64,000 nt of DNA from Palsa-1392 sp963819975 (GTDB lineage Bacteria > Verrucomicrobiota > Verrucomicrobiia > Chthoniobacterales > UBA10450), in the NCBI GenBank assembly GCA_963819975.1, contig CAWFYE010000018.1, forward strand, positions 1-64,000, given 5' to 3'. The notes under the pieces were generated by a model. That model did not search any database. It saw only the letters and a list, made by a program, of their open reading frames with translations, and was not told where the DNA came from. Every line of letters starts with the position of its first letter. The first letter of the stretch is position 1. The position numbers and the translations under genes were made by a program. Positions 15,366 through 24,014 of this stretch are shown here, in pieces.

Positions 15366-16301
15366 ATGAAAGAGGTTTACGATCTGGCAGACCTGCGTCA
15401 CTGGGAAAGAACGGCCGCAGAAATTTCACCCCCGATTCGACTCGGCGTGGTCGGAGATCCGGTCGCGCCGTCGCTCTCGCCGGCGATGCAGAACGCCGCC
15501 TTGGAGAAAAGCGACCTCCCGCTGCGGTATGCGCGTTTCCAGATTGCGCCCCCGGAACTCGAAGAAGCGCTCGACCGGTTTCGCCGGCTCGACTTTGTCG
15601 GACTCAACCTGACGATGCCGCACAAAATCACGGCCCTCCCGCTGGTCGGCGAGGTGGAGGAACGGGCGCGGCGGATCGGCGCGATCAACACGATCGTTTT
15701 TCGTGACGGCAAATCGTTAGGCTGGAATACCGACGCGCCCGGATTTGAGCGCGCGATCCGGGAAGCTTTCTCGGTCGACCTGCGCGACCTGCGGGTGCTG
15801 CTTCTCGGAGCGGGCGGGGGAGCGGGGCGCGCCCTCGCCTACCAATGCGCTTTTGAGAACTGCGAACGGCTCGTGCTTGTCAATCGCACCCTGGCCAAAG
15901 CCCAGGCGCTGGCCCGCGAGCTGGTCTCCTACTTCAGCGGTCCGCGTGTGCTCGGGCCGGAAGCGCGGCTCGAAGCGGTTCCCTGGGAAGAGGCGGCCTT
16001 GCGCACCCAGCTCGGCCGGACTGACCTGGTGATTCACGCCACTACGCTCGGACTGAAGCATCTCGATCCTTTGCCCCTGCCGCACTCGCTCCTCGCGCCG
16101 CATCTCATGATTTACGATCTCGTTTATCAAACGTCGCAGACGCCGCTTCTCGCGGCAGCGGAAGAATCTGGCGCCCGGGGAGCAAATGGCCTGACGATGC
16201 TCCTGCATCAGGGCGCGCTCGCCTTCGAACTGTGGTTCAATCGCCCGGCGCCGGTCGCGGCGATGCGCGAAGCCCTCCGCACTGCGGCCGCCGCGCGTTA
16301 A
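15366..16301 (+). CDS. aroE: shikimate dehydrogenase
   Basis: 311 residues from ATG 15366; the frame extends 8 codons upstream to a TTG. It reduces 3-dehydroshikimate to shikimate with NADPH in aromatic amino-acid synthesis. The family motifs are all present: SLSPAMQNAAL (substrate binding), NLTMPHKITALPLV with the catalytic Lys, GAINTIVF, GWNTDAPGF and the NADP loop GAGGGAGRALAYQ. The C-terminal GLTMLLHQGALAFELW is the usual AroE end. It is divergent from glnS with a short gap. aroK lies far away at the right end of the window. Confidence 0.95.
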   Translation: MKEVYDLADLRHWERTAAEISPPIRLGVVGDPVAPSLSPAMQNAALEKSDLPLRYARFQIAPPELEEALDRFRRLDFVGLNLTMPHKITALPLVGEVEERARRIGAINTIVFRDGKSLGWNTDAPGFERAIREAFSVDLRDLRVLLLGAGGGAGRALAYQCAFENCERLVLVNRTLAKAQALARELVSYFSGPRVLGPEARLEAVPWEEAALRTQLGRTDLVIHATTLGLKHLDPLPLPHSLLAPHLMIYDLVYQTSQTPLLAAAEESGARGANGLTMLLHQGALAFELWFNRPAPVAAMREALRTAAAAR

Positions 16302-16306
16302 GGCGC

Positions 16307-17086
16307 TCAATCGAGCCGCGCAAAATCCTTTGGTCGGACCACGGGTGGGTGGTGGAAAATACGGCGTGCGGTTTCACGCAGGCGATCGGCCCCTTGGGCG
16401 GCTGCGCAGCGCCACTGCAGACCGCGACCATAATCGGTCGCCTCTTTTTCGAAGGAGCTGAGAGTTGCACCGTAAGCCCGCCTGCCTGACGAATCGGCGG
16501 ACGGCGCCGGTTTGCTTGAATCGAGCGAGGCGTAGCGCTCGACCCAGCGGGCATCGTCACTCAGCAGGGCGGAGGAAAGCTGGTGATCGACAAAGCGACG
16601 CGCCGGCGAGCCGAGCCAAAGATCGTGCACGAAGACGGCCGCCGGCCCGCGGGACCGGAGCAGGCGCAGGGCGAGCTTGAGGGCGCGGAAATCCTTCGGG
16701 CCGTCGATCAGGACAACATCGCCGGGTCCAACCAATTCCGGCAGAAGGATGAGAGAATCGCCAAAGCGGCAATCAACATTCGCGCGGTCTGCGAGTTTCT
16801 CGGCCGCGATCGCGACATCGGGAGAGTGCGGGTCGGACTCCAGACTAACGATCGCTGTCTCCGGAAAAAGGAGCGAAAGGACGAGCGTGCTTTGAGCGCG
16901 AGCCCGTCCGGATTCCACGATCCGCGCCGGAGCGCGTGGCGCGACGAGCGTGTAAAAGAAGAAAAGTTCGCTTCGCCGGATTCCCTTCTTTTCATGCGTC
17001 AGGGAGCCGGTCGCGGCGAGGAACCGGGGCAACAGAGCCTCCGCTGCGCCCAGCAATTGGTCCCACCTGGCTTCGTTCTTCGTCAT
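16307..17086 (-). CDS. class I methyltransferase-like protein
   Basis: 259 residues from ATG 17086; a TTG four codons upstream is less likely. The middle of the protein has a Rossmann pattern seen in SAM-dependent O-methyltransferases and CmcI-like proteins: ARIVESGRARAQSTLVLSLL, TAIVSLESDPHSPD, DCRFGDSLILLPELV, GDVVLIDGPKDFRALKLAL and AVFVHDLWLGSPARRFVD. The canonical GxGxG of motif I is replaced by ESGRARAQST, so cofactor binding is uncertain. It converges with aroE (5-bp gap) and is divergent from the EamA transporter. The substrate is unknown. Confidence 0.55.
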   Translation of the reverse strand: MTKNEARWDQLLGAAEALLPRFLAATGSLTHEKKGIRRSELFFFYTLVAPRAPARIVESGRARAQSTLVLSLLFPETAIVSLESDPHSPDVAIAAEKLADRANVDCRFGDSLILLPELVGPGDVVLIDGPKDFRALKLALRLLRSRGPAAVFVHDLWLGSPARRFVDHQLSSALLSDDARWVERYASLDSSKPAPSADSSGRRAYGATLSSFEKEATDYGRGLQWRCAAAQGADRLRETARRIFHHPPVVRPKDFARLD

Positions 17087-17167
17087 TTCAGGTTTCAACG
17101 AACTTCCTTTTCTGCTCTCTGTCGACGGACGTTGACGTCACTTCGCGGGGACGATACACCCTTGCCC

Positions 17168-18109
17168 ATGACCGGACCGTCGCCCAACCGCAAGAGCTAC
17201 GGACCATGGCTGGTCGCGCTCGGTGCGGCGCTTTGGGGGACGGAGAGCGCGTGGCGGATTCCGCTTAACGATCTCTTCGACGCCGAGGTGATCGTCTTCT
17301 GGGAACATGTCCTCATCCTCCTCATATTCCTCCCGCTTCTGGTCGTTAGGCTGAAGGAAATTCCGAAGATCGATGGCAAGTCCTGGGGTTACCTGCTTTT
17401 CTCCGGCTTCGCCGGCTCGGCCGTCGGAACGATTTTCTTCACGATGGCGTTGAAGAGTGGAAATCCGACGGTCGTGAACGTGGTGCTCAATATTCAGCCG
17501 GTCATTTCCACGACCGCCGCCTGCCTTCTCTTTGGCGACCGGTTGGCGCGCGGTTTTTATTTTTTCGCCGGCCTCGCGATCGTGGCCGGCATTTTTGTTT
17601 CGGTGACCTACCCGGGTTTGATCGGAGAATCGTTCGTGCAGGCGGGGCTGAATCTCGGAACCGGTTACGCGCTCATCTGCGCGCTCTTTTGGGGACTCTC
17701 CACCGTCGCAGGTCGCGGCGTCATGACCGGTATGTCGCTCCAGCTTGCCTCGAGTTTGCGGATCGTGGTCGGGTTGGTTTGCATGACGCTCATCCTGCTC
17801 GTCATGGGCAAACTGCACGGGGCTGCGCTTTGGCCGACCGCGGCGCAGGCCCGTCCCGGGACCGCGATCGGCGCCCTCATCCTTCTCGCCACCATCTCGG
17901 GCGGTATCCCGCTCCTGATCTACTTTGAAGGCCTGCGCCTAACGAAAGCTTCGACCGCGGGCTACTTCGAAATGATGCAGACCCTTGCTGCGGTCTGCAT
18001 CACGTGGGGATTTTTCCACGCCGCACTGCGTCCGCACCAGGTCATTGCGGCGATCGTCCTGATGGCCGCGGTCGCGATGGTGCAGCGAGTGCAGAGCCAG
18101 ACGGATTGA
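17168..18109 (+). CDS. EamA/DMT-superfamily permease
   Basis: 313 residues with ten predicted membrane helices in two EamA repeats: residues about 12-145 (WLVALGAALWGTESAWRIPL) and about 165-310 (GYALICALFWGLSTVAGRG). Drug/metabolite-transporter proteins of this type export amino acids, nucleobases or other metabolites; the substrate cannot be read from the sequence. The start at 17168 is chosen because it begins the first EamA repeat; the same frame is open for about 580 bases upstream, but that part is antisense to the methyltransferase-like gene and does not resemble protein. GLRLTKASTAGYFEMMQTLAA is the typical C-terminal EamA signature. Confidence 0.88.
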   Translation: MTGPSPNRKSYGPWLVALGAALWGTESAWRIPLNDLFDAEVIVFWEHVLILLIFLPLLVVRLKEIPKIDGKSWGYLLFSGFAGSAVGTIFFTMALKSGNPTVVNVVLNIQPVISTTAACLLFGDRLARGFYFFAGLAIVAGIFVSVTYPGLIGESFVQAGLNLGTGYALICALFWGLSTVAGRGVMTGMSLQLASSLRIVVGLVCMTLILLVMGKLHGAALWPTAAQARPGTAIGALILLATISGGIPLLIYFEGLRLTKASTAGYFEMMQTLAAVCITWGFFHAALRPHQVIAAIVLMAAVAMVQRVQSQTD

Positions 18110-18157
18110 CCTCGGTGATGCACTTCGAAACGGCCCCTTCGTTCATGATCGGTTCGA

Positions 18158-19345
18158 TCATTGGAATTGATATTCCGGCAGCTCGATGTCGTCCTGCAGG
18201 GCGCGGCCGATGAAATAATTCGCCACCAGCGGAATGCACAGCAATAGGCTCATCTTATCGCGAAACCAAACACCCAGGTTGCTCCGCGGTGCGAACGAGG
18301 ATGCAAATTTCGCGGCCGACTCCTGCCTGCTTTTTAGGAACGGCATCATGCGTTCCTCGTAACCGGCAAATGCCGGGGCGTGATTGCCCCCGCACTGCTT
18401 TAGTTCGCCCGCCAGCACGTACGCTTCTGCCATGGCCAGGCCCGTCCCTTCGCCTGCCAGCAGAGAGACACAAGCAGCGGCATCGCCGATCAGCGCCACG
18501 CGCCCCTTAGTCCACCGGTTCATGCGGATTTGGCTGACCCGGTCGAAATAGATTCCGTCGGTTGTCTCCATGAGGTCAAGAATCCGCGGGCATTCCCAGC
18601 CCGCGCCGGCGAACACCTTGCGTAGCGCTGCCTTGCGCTCTTGATCGTTGGCGGGCCTCGCGCCGTTCAAATACTCGTCGCGAAAAACGAAAAGAAAGAG
18701 CGTTTTGCCGCCCCGCATTGACAACCGCGTAACCAACCGTCCCGCCACCCCGTGGCTGATCGCGATGAGTTCATCGCACGTTTCGTCGCCCGCTACCTCA
18801 AACGCCGCCACGTGATAGCCTAACGACAATTCAAACTCTTCGTCCGGTCCGAAGACGAGCCGGCGCACTCGCGAATGCAATCCGTCCGCGCCGATCACGA
18901 GATCGACTTCGCGCGGAGCGGCGTGATCGAAACTGACCCGCACAGAGCCGCCGAGGTCCGTGATCCCCGCGATCGAGTCGCCAAAGATCGTCTCCACCTT
19001 TCCCTCCAGCGCCTCGTAGATCGTCGCCGCAAGCTCCGAGCGCGCCAGCTCGATGAAACGGCCGGCGGTCATGCGCCGGAAAACATCCACCGAAAAGCCG
19101 CCGCGTTTCCTTCCCTGCCGGTCGACGTAGCGCATCTCCTTGATTTGAAATCCGATCTCCTTGATTCGCGGCAGCAGGCCCATTCTCTCGGCGATATCGT
19201 AGCCGATCCCCCAGAAGTCGATCGCGTAACCGCCGCGGCGCAGACTGGGCGCCTCCTCCACCAGCAACACCTCGTGACCGGATTTCCGCAGCCAGTAAGC
19301 GAGCGTCGGACCGCCGATCCCGGCTCCGTTGATGGCAATCCTCAC
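18158..19345 (-). CDS. FAD-dependent monooxygenase (PHBH/TetX-like group A)
   Basis: 395 residues from GTG 19345, which places the start one codon before the FAD-binding RIAINGAGIGGPTLAYWL motif (GxGxxG); the frame is open further upstream but without homology-like sequence. The second FAD/NADPH motif DLVIGADGLHSRVRRL (DG fingerprint) and the third, RVALIGDAAACVSLLAGEGTG (GD fingerprint), are clear. Group A flavin monooxygenases hydroxylate aromatic or polyketide substrates; TetX-type members inactivate tetracyclines, but that specificity cannot be claimed. The C-terminus has a hydrophobic segment (MSLLLCIPLVANYFIG). It is convergent with the EamA permease and divergent from the MFS transporter. 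Confidence 0.88.
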   Translation of the reverse strand: MRIAINGAGIGGPTLAYWLRKSGHEVLLVEEAPSLRRGGYAIDFWGIGYDIAERMGLLPRIKEIGFQIKEMRYVDRQGRKRGGFSVDVFRRMTAGRFIELARSELAATIYEALEGKVETIFGDSIAGITDLGGSVRVSFDHAAPREVDLVIGADGLHSRVRRLVFGPDEEFELSLGYHVAAFEVAGDETCDELIAISHGVAGRLVTRLSMRGGKTLFLFVFRDEYLNGARPANDQERKAALRKVFAGAGWECPRILDLMETTDGIYFDRVSQIRMNRWTKGRVALIGDAAACVSLLAGEGTGLAMAEAYVLAGELKQCGGNHAPAFAGYEERMMPFLKSRQESAAKFASSFAPRSNLGVWFRDKMSLLLCIPLVANYFIGRALQDDIELPEYQFQ

Positions 19346-19563
19346 CGTCGTCTTTCCCGCCGTGCCATGAGAATAAACTGCGAGCCTGGAAGACGCGGTC
19401 AACCTTCACTCCACAATCGCCCGCTGCGGTCGGCGATTGCACTCCGCAGTTTTTGTAAGCGCGAGACGGAAGGAAACGCTTTCAGACCCGGCCCATACCT
19501 TGCACGATGCAGGCGCTGAACCATGAATGACCTCGTGCTGCACTGTACTGACGCGCTAAGAGC

Positions 19564-20811
19564 ATGAGCCTCCTCCGTCAACGTCAGGGCCGGATCGCCC
19601 TCTTCACCTTGCTTTACTTAAGCGAAGGTGCGCCGATCGGATTCATTTGGTGGGCCTTGCCGACGATGCTCCGCACGGCCGGCGTCACAGTGCCAAAGAT
19701 TACCGCGCTGACGGCGGTACTGGTCTTGCCATGGGTCTTCAAGTTTCTCTGGGCGCCACTCGTGGATGCGATGCGCACCCCGCGCTGGGGATTCCGCGCC
19801 TGGATCATCTCTGCGCAGCTCGCGATGGGCGCGACGCTGTTGCCGCTCGTCTGGCTGGATCCGGCCCGGCATTTTCAATGGTGGGGCGTGCTCCTGCTCT
19901 TGCACGCGTTCTGCGCCGCGACCCAGGACGTGGCCATCGATGCCATGGCCATCAACCTCGTGCCGGAGCACCAGCGCGGGACTCTCAATGGCTGCATGCA
20001 GGCCGGGATGCTCGTTGGTCGGAGCCTGTTCGGCGGCGGCGCGCTGCTCGTCGCCGCGGCCGGCGGAATCCCGTCGGTAATCGTGGCGCTGGTCGTCTGC
20101 ATCTGGATCACGCTCATCTGCGTGATTTTCATCCAGGAGCCGCCGGAGATGGCCGGCATCAGGCATCGGGTGGCAGACTTCTGCCGTCACCTGCAAGCCG
20201 CGCTGCGCCGTCGGGCGACGTGGCTCGGGCTCGCGTTTGCACTCGTGGCCGCAGCCGGCTTCGAGGCCACTGGCCAGCTCGCAGGGCCGTTCCTTGTCGA
20301 TCGCGGTGTGTCGGAAAAGGCGATCGGTTTGTTCTTTGGCCTGGCCGTGGTCGCGGCCACGCTCGTCGGCGGTTTGATCGGCGGAAAGCTCTCCGACCGC
20401 TGGGGACGCATCCGCGCGGTCGCGATTTTTCTCGTCGGCTTCGTCGCGATGATTACCGGGCTCGCGTTCTCCGATCTCGCAATGGCAACGCCTGAGCCGT
20501 CCGTGCTGATCGGCTGGCTGACGGCGATGTATTTCTTCATCGGTCTTTTCACGGCTTCGTCCTATGCCCTTTTCATGGACCTGACGGATGCCCGCCTGGG
20601 CGGGACGCAGTTCAGCGCCTTCATGTCCGCCACGAACGGCTGCGAATCGTGGTCCGCCTGGGCGGGTGGCAGAATCGTCGGCCCCGGCAACTACGCCGCG
20701 GCCTTCCTCACCATGGCCGCCGCATCGCTACTAAGTCTCCCGTTGCTGAAGTGGCTGGCGAAGGAACGCGAGCATTTGCCGGAGGCCGACGGCGTATCCC
20801 GCGCCGGTTGA
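19564..20811 (+). CDS. MFS transporter, AmpG/PAT-like
   Basis: 415 residues with about 12 hydrophobic helices. LYLSEGAPIGFIWWALPTMLR and KFLWAPLVDAMRTPRWGFRAW, followed by HAFCAATQDVAIDAMAINLV, are the pattern of the PAT/AmpG group of the major facilitator superfamily, which imports muropeptides or acetyl-CoA in characterised members. GKLSDRWGRIRAVAIF is the MFS A-type loop in the second half. ATG 19564 is the first in-frame Met next to conserved sequence. The substrate is unknown; no ampD/ampR neighbours are seen. Confidence 0.8.
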   Translation: MSLLRQRQGRIALFTLLYLSEGAPIGFIWWALPTMLRTAGVTVPKITALTAVLVLPWVFKFLWAPLVDAMRTPRWGFRAWIISAQLAMGATLLPLVWLDPARHFQWWGVLLLLHAFCAATQDVAIDAMAINLVPEHQRGTLNGCMQAGMLVGRSLFGGGALLVAAAGGIPSVIVALVVCIWITLICVIFIQEPPEMAGIRHRVADFCRHLQAALRRRATWLGLAFALVAAAGFEATGQLAGPFLVDRGVSEKAIGLFFGLAVVAATLVGGLIGGKLSDRWGRIRAVAIFLVGFVAMITGLAFSDLAMATPEPSVLIGWLTAMYFFIGLFTASSYALFMDLTDARLGGTQFSAFMSATNGCESWSAWAGGRIVGPGNYAAAFLTMAAASLLSLPLLKWLAKEREHLPEADGVSRAG

Positions 20812-20842
20812 CCGCGGCGCGCTTCTCAATGAGGGACTGAAC

Positions 20843-21562
20843 GTGAACACGATTATCCCGGTTTTGGCGGTCAGCGGCACGTTGCTCCTCGTCGTGACGA
20901 GTCTCCTGAATTTCTCAGTGTTCGTCCGACAATTACGCGCCGGTCGCGAGCAACTCGAGACCGCGCGACGCTTGCTCGAGAACGCGCGACAAGGGCCGGA
21001 GATCCAGCTCGTTCAGCGGGCCATGACCGAGACCTCGGATCATCTCAAGGTTCTCGTGGAGCGGCCGTATCTGCGACCCTACTTTTACGAAAACAAAGCG
21101 TGGGTCCCCGGCGAGCAGGCGACCAGCGACGAAGTGAAAGCGATGGCGGAGCTGCTGCTCAATAATCTCGCCTCGGCCATCATTCATTCCGCGGCCTTTC
21201 CGCAGTATCCGATCCGTGGCGTGGAGCAAACCATCCGCTTCCATCTTCGAAACAGCCCCGCTCTCCGTGACTTCCTGATCGAGGCGTTCGACCGATTTTC
21301 GCTCGCCGGGCTGGCTTTGCTGTCACTCAAGAATGAGAACAAAGTGCAAACCGAGGAGGACCTGCGCCAACTGATCGTCGCGGCCGGCGCTGACCCGGCG
21401 GAAAAGGCGCGTCGAGAGCGGCTCCTGCACTATCTGCAGTCGGTCGAGAAACCGGAGGCGCTGGAGTTGGCAAGATACAGCTACAATCGGGCGCAGACAG
21501 TTTCGCTCGCGAAATGTGGTCAACCCGTGAAGGGACAACCGTCGCGTTCGTCCGGAGTGTAG
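20843..21562 (+). CDS. membrane-anchored protein of unknown function
   Basis: 239 residues. A single N-terminal membrane helix (PVLAVSGTLLLVVTSLLNFSVFV) is followed by a coiled-coil-like segment (about residues 30-70, rich in Arg, Glu and Leu) and a helical soluble domain with PYLRPYFYENKAW. It begins 31 bp after the MFS gene and may share its transcript. No known domain is recognised; the layout resembles small bacterial proteins that anchor a cytosolic helical domain to the membrane. The last 20 residues are Ser/Lys/Gly-rich. Confidence 0.6.
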   Translation: MNTIIPVLAVSGTLLLVVTSLLNFSVFVRQLRAGREQLETARRLLENARQGPEIQLVQRAMTETSDHLKVLVERPYLRPYFYENKAWVPGEQATSDEVKAMAELLLNNLASAIIHSAAFPQYPIRGVEQTIRFHLRNSPALRDFLIEAFDRFSLAGLALLSLKNENKVQTEEDLRQLIVAAGADPAEKARRERLLHYLQSVEKPEALELARYSYNRAQTVSLAKCGQPVKGQPSRSSGV

Positions 21563-21634
21563 CGGGGGCCGTGCCGGCCGCGAGGCTGTAGAGGGTTGCG
21601 CGCCCCGCGGATTGGCACGTTGTTCTCCGGCATC

Positions 21635-23773
21635 ATGAGAATATCGCGCTGGGTTGTTGTCGTCTTTGGTCTGCTCATCATTAATCTGCGCGCCGTTGAT
21701 CCGAAAACGGCGGCGCCGGCTGCTGAGAAAAAGCCGGTTACGAACGAGTACCAGGGCACCAAGGTCGAGGACGATTATCAATGGCTAGAGAACGAGGCCG
21801 ATCCGGCGGTCAAGAGCTGGTCGGATGCGGAAAACAAACACGCCCGCGCCTATCTCGACAGCCTTGCGAGCCGTAAGAAGATCGTAGAGCAGCTCAAGAC
21901 TTGGTACGCGAAAACCTCGCCGAGTTATTCCTCGCTCGTGGCGCGGCCCGGGGTGCTTTTCGCGATGAAGTTTCAACCGCCGAAACAGCAACCAATGCTC
22001 GTTAGGCTGGCCTCGGCGAACGATTTGAAATCGGAGAAGGTGCTGGTCGACCCGAACCAGATCGACAGCAAAGGGACGACCGCAATCGACTGGTTCAGCC
22101 CGTCGCTCGACGGCAAGAAGGTGGCGGTTTCCCTCTCCACGGGTGGAAGCGAGGATGGCACGCTCCACTTTTACGACGCCACCACCGGCAAGGAGCTGGG
22201 CGATACCATCGCGCATGTCCAATACCCGACGGCGGGCGGCAGCGCGGCCTGGAATGGCGCAGGCGACGGCGTTTACTACACGCGATTCCCGAGGAAGGGA
22301 GAGCGGCCGGAGGCGGACCTGAACTTTTACCAGCAGATTTATTTCCATAAACTCGGCACGCCCGACAGCGAGGACACCTACTCGATCGGGAAAGAATTTC
22401 CCCGCATCGCGGAGATCCAGCTCGAGTCATCCCACGATGGCAAGTATGTTCTTGCCTCGGTCGCGGACGGCGACGGCGGCGATTTCGCCCATTACTTGTT
22501 AGGCCCGGATGGCAAGTGGACGCAGATCACGAAGTTCAGCGATCAGGTGAAACTGGCGCAGCTCGGCCGGGACGACGCGCTTTATCTCCTCTCCCGCGCC
22601 GGTGCGCCGCACGGCAAGGTCCTGCGTCTGCCGATCGAGACGCCGGAGTTAGGCAAGGCACGTGAGATCGTGCCGGCGAGCGACGCGGTCATCCAGCGCC
22701 TGGAACCGACGGAGAAGGCACTCTACGTCGGCGATTTGTTAGGCGGGCCTTCCCAGTTGCGCCGCTTCGACCTCGAGGGGAAGAACGTCACCACCATTTC
22801 GGTGCCGGAAATCTCCAATGTCCAGGAATTGGTTGCAGAAGGGGATGGCTCGCTCCTTTTCCGCGACCAAAGTTACACGGAACCGCCCGCCTGGTTCGAG
22901 ATCGCGCCCGAAGGGACTGAGCCGAAGAAAACCGCGCTCGTCAGCACTTCGCCGGTCTCGTTTTCCGATATCGAAGTGACCCGAGAGTTCGCCACCGCCA
23001 AGGACGGGACCAAGGTCCCGCTCAACATCATGCGAAAGAAGGGAACGAAGCTCGACGGAAACAATCCGACACTCCTTTACGGGTACGGCGGTTACGGCAT
23101 CAGCATGTCGCCCACGTTCGACTTTACCCGGCGTCTTTGGTTCGATCGCGGTGGGATCTATGTTGTCGCCAACATCCGCGGCGGCGGCGAGTTTGGCGAG
23201 GAATGGCATAAGGCCGGGAACCTAACGAACAAACAAAACGTTTTCGATGATTTCGCCGCGGCGGCGCAATATCTGATCGAGAAGAAATACACCAACTCGG
23301 ACAAACTGGCCCTGATGGGAGGAAGCAACGGCGGCCTCCTGATGGGCGCACTCTTCACCCAGCATCCTGATCTGATGCGGGCGGTCGTGTCTGCGGTCGG
23401 CATCTACGACATGCTGCGGGTCGAACTGGCGCCGAACGGGGCTTTTAACGTGACCGAATTCGGCACGGTCAAGGACCCGGCTCAATTCAAGGCGCTCTAT
23501 GCTTACTCACCGTATCATCATGTGACCGATGGCACGAAGTATCCAGCCATCCTCATGCTGACTGGGGCAAACGACGGTCGCGTCGATCCCTATCATTCAC
23601 GAAAGATGACGGCGCGCCTGCAGGCGGCGAACAAATCGGATCATCCGATCCTGCTTCGCACCTCGACCAGCGCCGGCCACGGGATTGGCACCGCGTTAAG
23701 CGAACGTATCCAACAGCAGGCGGACATCTTTAGTTTCCTCTTCGCGCAACTCGGGATGGCGCCCGCGAGGTAA
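21635..23773 (+). CDS. exported prolyl oligopeptidase (S9A)
   Basis: 712 residues from ATG 21635; the frame extends 13 codons upstream to 21596 without a typical start context. A signal peptide (ISRWVVVVFGLLIINLRA) precedes DDYQWLENEADPAVKSW, the N-terminal signature of prolyl endopeptidases, then a seven-bladed propeller and the hydrolase domain. The nucleophile is in LMGGSNGGLLMGAL (Ser about 563), the Asp in TGANDGRVDPYHS and the His in SAGHGIGTALS. It cleaves short proline-containing peptides, here probably in the periplasm. YGYGGYGISMSPTFDFTRRL is the conserved substrate-binding loop. All catalytic residues are present. Confidence 0.95.
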   Translation: MRISRWVVVVFGLLIINLRAVDPKTAAPAAEKKPVTNEYQGTKVEDDYQWLENEADPAVKSWSDAENKHARAYLDSLASRKKIVEQLKTWYAKTSPSYSSLVARPGVLFAMKFQPPKQQPMLVRLASANDLKSEKVLVDPNQIDSKGTTAIDWFSPSLDGKKVAVSLSTGGSEDGTLHFYDATTGKELGDTIAHVQYPTAGGSAAWNGAGDGVYYTRFPRKGERPEADLNFYQQIYFHKLGTPDSEDTYSIGKEFPRIAEIQLESSHDGKYVLASVADGDGGDFAHYLLGPDGKWTQITKFSDQVKLAQLGRDDALYLLSRAGAPHGKVLRLPIETPELGKAREIVPASDAVIQRLEPTEKALYVGDLLGGPSQLRRFDLEGKNVTTISVPEISNVQELVAEGDGSLLFRDQSYTEPPAWFEIAPEGTEPKKTALVSTSPVSFSDIEVTREFATAKDGTKVPLNIMRKKGTKLDGNNPTLLYGYGGYGISMSPTFDFTRRLWFDRGGIYVVANIRGGGEFGEEWHKAGNLTNKQNVFDDFAAAAQYLIEKKYTNSDKLALMGGSNGGLLMGALFTQHPDLMRAVVSAVGIYDMLRVELAPNGAFNVTEFGTVKDPAQFKALYAYSPYHHVTDGTKYPAILMLTGANDGRVDPYHSRKMTARLQAANKSDHPILLRTSTSAGHGIGTALSERIQQQADIFSFLFAQLGMAPAR

Positions 23774-24014
23774 CGGATCTTGTTACGCGGCGAGGCTTGA
23801 GCCCCCGGGCGGGATTAAGGAACCTACCTGTCCGTTCTAACCGGAGACGGGGGACACAGGTCGAAGGTAAAGGGAGCATCGATGGTTTTTCCTTCACCTG
23901 GGGGTGAGTTGCGGGGTTGCAGATCTGATAGAGGGTGGAGGCCCCAGGCTAAACGTCCGCGCCAGGTCCAGACCTGTTGATGAAAAATTAGCGTTACGGC
24001 ATATTAATATTCTG

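Noticed and set aside
16583..17167. N-terminal extension of the EamA permease
   Set aside because: The region is antisense to the methyltransferase-like gene and has no transporter features; the first EamA repeat begins at ATG 17168.
18158..19345. Tetracycline-inactivating TetX
   Set aside because: Only the general group A flavin-monooxygenase motifs are visible; specificity cannot be inferred.
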